Assembly: GCA_011525445.1 (NCBI GenBank)
Contig: WTGE01000065.1
Coordinates: 1-9,479, forward strand
DNA length: 9,479 nt
Source: Synechococcus sp. CO36386bin_37
GTDB lineage: Bacteria; Cyanobacteriota; Cyanobacteriia; PCC-6307; Cyanobiaceae
Reading direction: 5' to 3'
Positions 6,250 to 9,479 of the stretch are shown piece after piece. Made by a program: the position numbers and the translations under genes. Under the pieces are notes generated by a model that searched no databases, was not told the DNA's origin, and saw only the letters and a list, made by a program, of their open reading frames with translations. Each line of letters opens with the position of its first letter. Within the stretch, counting starts at the first letter, position 1.

Positions 6250-7692
6250 CGTTGGCTGCCCGAGCTGAATAGTTTTTATCAAGACGAATTCAGATTTTTG
6301 GCACTTCATCAAACTCGTCATCATCTCCAAGACAGTGAGGAGCAGGCGCTGGTGGATGCCATGCTTTCTCCCCTACCTAAGCATCACTTTCCTGGGGTGG
6401 GACGTGAGGGGAATTCAACGGTTCAACTTCTGAAAGAAGAGTTGCTCCTTGATGGGAACAGTAAGCAGAATTTAGCGACGTTTTGTCAGACCTATCAGGC
6501 TCAGAGTGCACAGGAGTTGATGACTCTCGGCGTTGATAAAAATCTGATTGATAAGGATGAATACCCCCAGACAGCGGAGTTGGAAAGTCGCTGTGTCTCG
6601 ATGATGGCTGACCTATGGAATGCACCGGGTGCTGCTGTTGGTTGCTCCACGATTGGCAGCAGTGAAGCAGCCATGCTTGGTGGAATGGCTGCGAAGTGGC
6701 GATGGCGAAAGCGCCGTGAGGCTGCCGGTTTGCCTACAGACAAGCCCAATATGGTGTGTGGAAGCGTACAGATTTGCTGGAAGAAGTTTGCGCGCTATTG
6801 GGATATCGAGATGCGTGAATTAGAAATGACAGCTGATGAATTGTGCATCAGCCCAGAACGAGTTCTAGAAGCAGTTGATGAGAACACGATTTTCGTTGTT
6901 CCCACCCTGGGGGTGACCTACCACGGTCTCTATGAGGAGATTGAGTCCATCAGCGAGGCTTTGGATGATCTGCAAGCTCGCACTGGACTCGATATACCGA
7001 TTCATGTGGATGCGGCCAGTGGAGGCTTCCTCGCTCCCTTCTGCTCTCCTGATCTTCCTTCATGGGATTTTCGTTTGGAGCGGGTGAAGTCGATTAACGC
7101 CTCCGGTCATAAGTTTGGTTTGGCTCCGCTTGGAGTCGGTTGGGTTCTGTGGCGCAGCCAAGATGATTTACCTGATGAGCTTGTTTTCCATGTGAGCTAT
7201 CTCGGAGGGGATATGCCTACGTTCCAAATTAATTTCTCAAGACCTGCCGGACAGGTCATCGCTCAGTATCACGAGTTTGTGCGCTTAGGGCGGGAGGGCT
7301 ATCGCATGCTCCACATGGCAAGCCATGCCAATGCTCAATACTTCTCAGAAAAATTAAGTGAGATGGAGCTGTTCAGAATCATTCATGACGGTGATCCTCA
7401 AAAAGGGATTCCAACTGTGGTTTGGACCCTCGATCCTGACAAGGAGTGTGGATTCAATTTGTACGATTTCGCAGATCGACTGCGCATGCGTGGCTGGCAA
7501 GTGCCTGCATACCCCTTTACGGGAGAGCTTGAGTCCAAGGCATTTCAACGAATTTTGGTGAAGCGCGACTTCACCCGTGAAATGGCGGATCTCCTGTTGG
7601 GAGACATGAGACAAGCCATTGAGCATTTCAGCAAGCATCCAACGGCCTGCAATCTGATCGCTTCAGAGGCTGCTTCTTACAACCACCTCTGA
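6244..7692 (+). CDS. gad: Glutamate decarboxylase (PLP-dependent, GadB-type)
   Basis: A 482-residue group II PLP decarboxylase that converts glutamate to GABA and CO2, consuming a proton. It matches E. coli GadA/B (466 residues) along most of its length: DGNSKQNLATF (70-80), NTIGSSEA-equivalent STIGSSEA (135-142), KWRWRKR (151-157), QICWKKFARYWD (176-187), HVDAASGGFLAPF (254-266, D256), SASGHK-equivalent NASGHKFGLAPLG (285-297, PLP lysine K290) and INFSRPAGQVIAQY (329-342). The tail ends ASYNHL with a histidine in the penultimate position, as in E. coli GadB. GTG at 6244 is the most upstream possible start; it has no evident ribosome-binding site and lies in a hairpin arm. TTG at 6298 (residue 19) would give an N-terminus close to E. 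coli length. No glutamate/GABA antiporter gene is in the window, so a GABA-shunt or nitrogen role is as plausible as acid resistance. It probably shares a transcript with larE. Confidence 0.95.
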   Translation: MWRWLPELNSFYQDEFRFLALHQTRHHLQDSEEQALVDAMLSPLPKHHFPGVGREGNSTVQLLKEELLLDGNSKQNLATFCQTYQAQSAQELMTLGVDKNLIDKDEYPQTAELESRCVSMMADLWNAPGAAVGCSTIGSSEAAMLGGMAAKWRWRKRREAAGLPTDKPNMVCGSVQICWKKFARYWDIEMRELEMTADELCISPERVLEAVDENTIFVVPTLGVTYHGLYEEIESISEALDDLQARTGLDIPIHVDAASGGFLAPFCSPDLPSWDFRLERVKSINASGHKFGLAPLGVGWVLWRSQDDLPDELVFHVSYLGGDMPTFQINFSRPAGQVIAQYHEFVRLGREGYRMLHMASHANAQYFSEKLSEMELFRIIHDGDPQKGIPTVVWTLDPDKECGFNLYDFADRLRMRGWQVPAYPFTGELESKAFQRILVKRDFTREMADLLLGDMRQAIEHFSKHPTACNLIASEAASYNHL

Positions 7693-7704
7693 ATCAGTCA
7701 GCAC

Positions 7705-8196
7705 CTAGGCGGCAAAAGGCACAGTCGGAATTCGCTCGGTTGTGCCAAGCGCTGCAGGGGTTTCTCTTGAAAAACTGCGGAGGGAATGATGCCCAGCAGC
7801 AAGCTCTTCATACAGAACCTTGCAAGCTTGTTCAGGCATGGTGTGGTCTCCACAGGTAAAGACATCGACCGCTGCGTAACCGTTCTCGGGCCAGGTGTGA
7901 ATTGAGATGTGAGACTCGGCTAAAAGAGCTAATCCCGTTACACCCTGAGGTTCAAAGCGGTGGGTGATCAGATTGAGAAGAGTGGCACCAGCACGCTGGG
8001 CCGCTGCAGTGATGGTGTCTCGTAAAAAAGGTTCGTTATCGAGCTTTGCAGAATCGCAGTCATAAAGTTCAAGAATGCAGTGTTTCCCAACCATGTCGGT
8101 TGCACTGGTATCAGCGGACTTGACGCTGAGGGTTGCGTTGAACTCTTTGTTGGCCCATCCCGGGTTGGGATGCAGGTTGGACAAGGACTGCACCAT
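7705..8196 (-). CDS. speD: S-adenosylmethionine decarboxylase proenzyme (class 1 bacterial SpeD, pyruvoyl-dependent)
   Basis: A 163-residue proenzyme that makes decarboxylated AdoMet, the aminopropyl donor for spermidine. It cleaves itself between E94 and S95 in [14 protein letters not shown], the serine becoming the pyruvoyl group. H100 and C115 (FTCGDH) have exactly the spacing of the processing and catalytic residues in Thermotoga SpeD (Ser63, His68, Cys83). The core [12 protein letters not shown] (37-48) to about residue 135 is the whole conserved domain. The protein has about 34 extra residues before it, starting [11 protein letters not shown], and about 25 after. The ATG at 8196 was taken over the adjacent TTG at 8199. 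A start at the internal ATG (8094, MVGKHC) would give the usual short bacterial length. It lies 29 bp downstream of recF on the same strand, probably co-transcribed, and ends 12 bp from the convergent gad stop. No spermidine synthase gene is present here. Confidence 0.93.
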   Translation of the reverse strand: MVQSLSNLHPNPGWANKEFNATLSVKSADTSATDMVGKHCILELYDCDSAKLDNEPFLRDTITAAAQRAGATLLNLITHRFEPQGVTGLALLAESHISIHTWPENGYAAVDVFTCGDHTMPEQACKVLYEELAAGHHSLRSFSRETPAALGTTERIPTVPFAA

Positions 8197-8225
8197 CAAG
8201 ATTATTAAGCAAATGGCCTGCGACC

Positions 8226-9323
8226 CTACCTCGATCCGGAGTGTGATCTCAAGTTGTCCGCATTGAGAATCTGCGACTGCTCACGCCAGTCGCCTTCAAA
8301 TGCATCGAGATGGGTGGCACTGACAAGGCATTGATGATCTTCCCCAACGGCCTCCAGAAGTGCGAGCTGCCTTTTGGGGTCCAGTTCTGCCAGCACATCG
8401 TCGAGCAGCAGGAGAGGAGGGTGTCCACAGAGTTCACCCACGAGTTGGAGCTCGGCCATTTTCAGGGCCAGTACCAAGGTCCGTTGCTGACCCGACGATC
8501 CGAATCGTCTTGCTGCGCTGCCATTGATTTGCAGGTCAATCTCATCCCGATGTGGGCCAACCCTGCAGCTCCCAAGGCGTTCTTCTTCAGGCCTTTGCTT
8601 CAGGAGTTGGTGTTCGATCGCAAGCCTCCATGATTCCTCAGCTTCCTCACCGATCAATTCACTCCCAGGCTGGTAACGCAAGTGAAGATGTTCACGACCT
8701 TCGCTGAGTTTGTCTTGCCATCTGGCTGCCAGTGGCTCCAAACGCGCGAGCGCGCGGCGTCTTCTGCGATGGATGCGGGTGCTCACGAGGGCCATTTGGC
8801 TGTCAAAGCTATCGAGAAGCATTTGAGATTCCAAAGCGGAGGAGAGACCTCCACGGCGCCAGAACTGAGAGCGTTGTCGAATTAAGCGGCTGTATCGACT
8901 GATGAGGTCGGCATACACAGGCTCCAGCTGAAGTACAACCCGATCAAGCCAAAAGCGGCGAAGGGCGGGTTCTCCTCTGACCAGATGCAGATCTAATGCG
9001 CTGAAACCCACGCATCGCAGTGGACCGATTAAATCCAGTTGTCGCTGCAATGGTTTTCCATTGCGTTTGGCCTGGCGGCCTCCCCGTCGACGGAGCTCAA
9101 GTTCCAGTTGTTCTTGTTCTGCACAGGTGGCTCTGACCAGAGCCCGATTGGCATCCCAATGGATGAGGTCTCCATCCTGTCCGGAGCGGTGTGAGCGAAG
9201 GCTGCCGAGGAGTTCAACGGATTCCAGCAGATTTGACTTGCCAACACCATTACTCCCGATGACAAGCAGTCGTGGTGCCTCAAGGTCCAGTTGCAGCTGT
9301 TTGTGATTGCGAAAGTCCTGCAA
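8226..9323 (-). CDS. recF: DNA replication/repair protein RecF
   Basis: A 365-residue SMC-like ATPase that binds single-strand/double-strand DNA junctions at gaps and helps load RecA with RecO and RecR. Visible parts are DFRNH (3-7), Walker [13 protein letters not shown] (23-34), the RecF-typical [11 protein letters not shown] (254-264), the ABC signature [17 protein letters not shown] (275-291) and Walker [13 protein letters not shown] (304-315), with VSATH (334-338) after it. The given 5' boundary is the first conventional start, a TTG at 9323, but this start is doubtful. The frame stays open for ten more codons back to a stop, and seven of these (IRLLQLE) align with the missing first strand of RecF. 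In that alignment an ATT at 9344-9342 sits exactly where E. coli RecF has its ATG, giving 372 residues. The gene leads a probable recF-speD unit and is divergent from tRNA-Arg. Confidence 0.93.
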   Translation of the reverse strand: MQDFRNHKQLQLDLEAPRLLVIGSNGVGKSNLLESVELLGSLRSHRSGQDGDLIHWDANRALVRATCAEQEQLELELRRRGGRQAKRNGKPLQRQLDLIGPLRCVGFSALDLHLVRGEPALRRFWLDRVVLQLEPVYADLISRYSRLIRQRSQFWRRGGLSSALESQMLLDSFDSQMALVSTRIHRRRRRALARLEPLAARWQDKLSEGREHLHLRYQPGSELIGEEAEESWRLAIEHQLLKQRPEEERLGSCRVGPHRDEIDLQINGSAARRFGSSGQQRTLVLALKMAELQLVGELCGHPPLLLLDDVLAELDPKRQLALLEAVGEDHQCLVSATHLDAFEGDWREQSQILNADNLRSHSGSR

Positions 9324-9373
9324 CTCAAGCTGGAGAAGCCGAATTGGTCCAAATGCGACGTGTCGCTAAGGTA

Positions 9374-9401
9374 CTTGGATCGGTTGATTTTGCCGATCAA
9401 G
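9374..9401. repeat. Imperfect inverted repeat between recF and tRNA-Arg
   Basis: CTTGGATCGG (9374-9383) and CCGATCAAG (9393-9401) pair over 9 bp with a single bulged G, around a 9-nt loop that includes a T run. It lies in the gap of about 83-104 bp between the divergent recF and tRNA-Arg genes, where both promoters should be. It could be an operator or a hairpin in the recF leader; no known binding site was recognised. Confidence 0.3.
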
Positions 9402-9427
9402 ACCAGCAGCTGCACCAGCAGCCGCAG

Positions 9428-9479
9428 GGGCATGTAGCTCAGTTGGATAGAGCATCAGATTCCGGTTCTGAGGGTCGGG
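9428..9479 (+). tRNA. tRNA-Arg(CCG), 5' part; 3' end outside window
   Basis: The first 52 nt fold as a tRNA: acceptor strand GGGCATG (9428-9434), T8 A9, D stem GCTC/GAGC (9437-9440 and 9450-9453) around AGTTGGATA, and anticodon stem TCAGA/TCTGA (9455-9459 and 9467-9471) around the seven-base loop TTCCGGT. The anticodon at 9462-9464 is CCG, reading the arginine codon CGG. The variable loop GGGTC and the first three T-stem bases follow, then the window ends. The identity is firm despite truncation. Confidence 0.95.

Noticed and set aside
9370..9383. Possible cyanobacterial LexA-type box (GGTAC followed by a spaced half-site) upstream of recF
   Set aside because: Only the first half-site fits; the second half (GATCG) does not match the expected GTWC pattern.

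Overview
The window looks like the chromosome of a picocyanobacterium, most likely marine Synechococcus or Cyanobium. This is judged from gene content: a CAAD-domain membrane protein, a CrtD-type carotenoid desaturase, a tandem-duplicated corrinoid adenosyltransferase, LarE, an AdoMet decarboxylase and RecF, all tightly packed at moderate GC. The genus is an inference from reading, not from a search. There are no mobile elements, CRISPR arrays, rRNA genes or phage genes. The region is almost fully coding.

Layout, left to right: (1) the N-terminal two thirds of a CrtD-like flavoprotein desaturase on the minus strand, running off the left edge; (2) a divergent fructosamine-kinase-family gene; (3) a small minus-strand CAAD membrane protein; (4) a plus-strand pair, a JAMM metalloprotease overlapping by 8 bp an E1-like adenylyltransferase fused to a rhodanese domain; (5) a minus-strand double-domain cob(I)alamin adenosyltransferase; (6) a plus-strand pair, larE and a glutamate decarboxylase; (7) a minus-strand pair, recF then speD; (8) the first 52 nt of tRNA-Arg(CCG) on the plus strand, cut by the right edge. 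Strands alternate strictly between transcription units, and the three convergent gaps are only 21, 37 and 12 bp, leaving no room for ordinary terminators.

The most coherent functional unit is the JAMM protease plus E1/rhodanese pair. It resembles the MoeZ and Mec components that activate, sulfurate and process the sulfur-carrier protein CysO in Mycobacterium, but no ubiquitin-like carrier is encoded here. LarE is a second sulfur-transfer enzyme (nickel-pincer cofactor synthesis) and lies divergent to a cobalamin-maturation enzyme. Glutamate decarboxylase (GABA) and SpeD (spermidine) lie tail to tail. Points for a closer look are a hairpin that covers the GTG start of gad, a conserved penultimate histidine in that decarboxylase, and genes with no conventional start where the family alignment places it (recF, and possibly the JAMM gene). 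I found no clearly new multi-gene system; most of the window is core genome.
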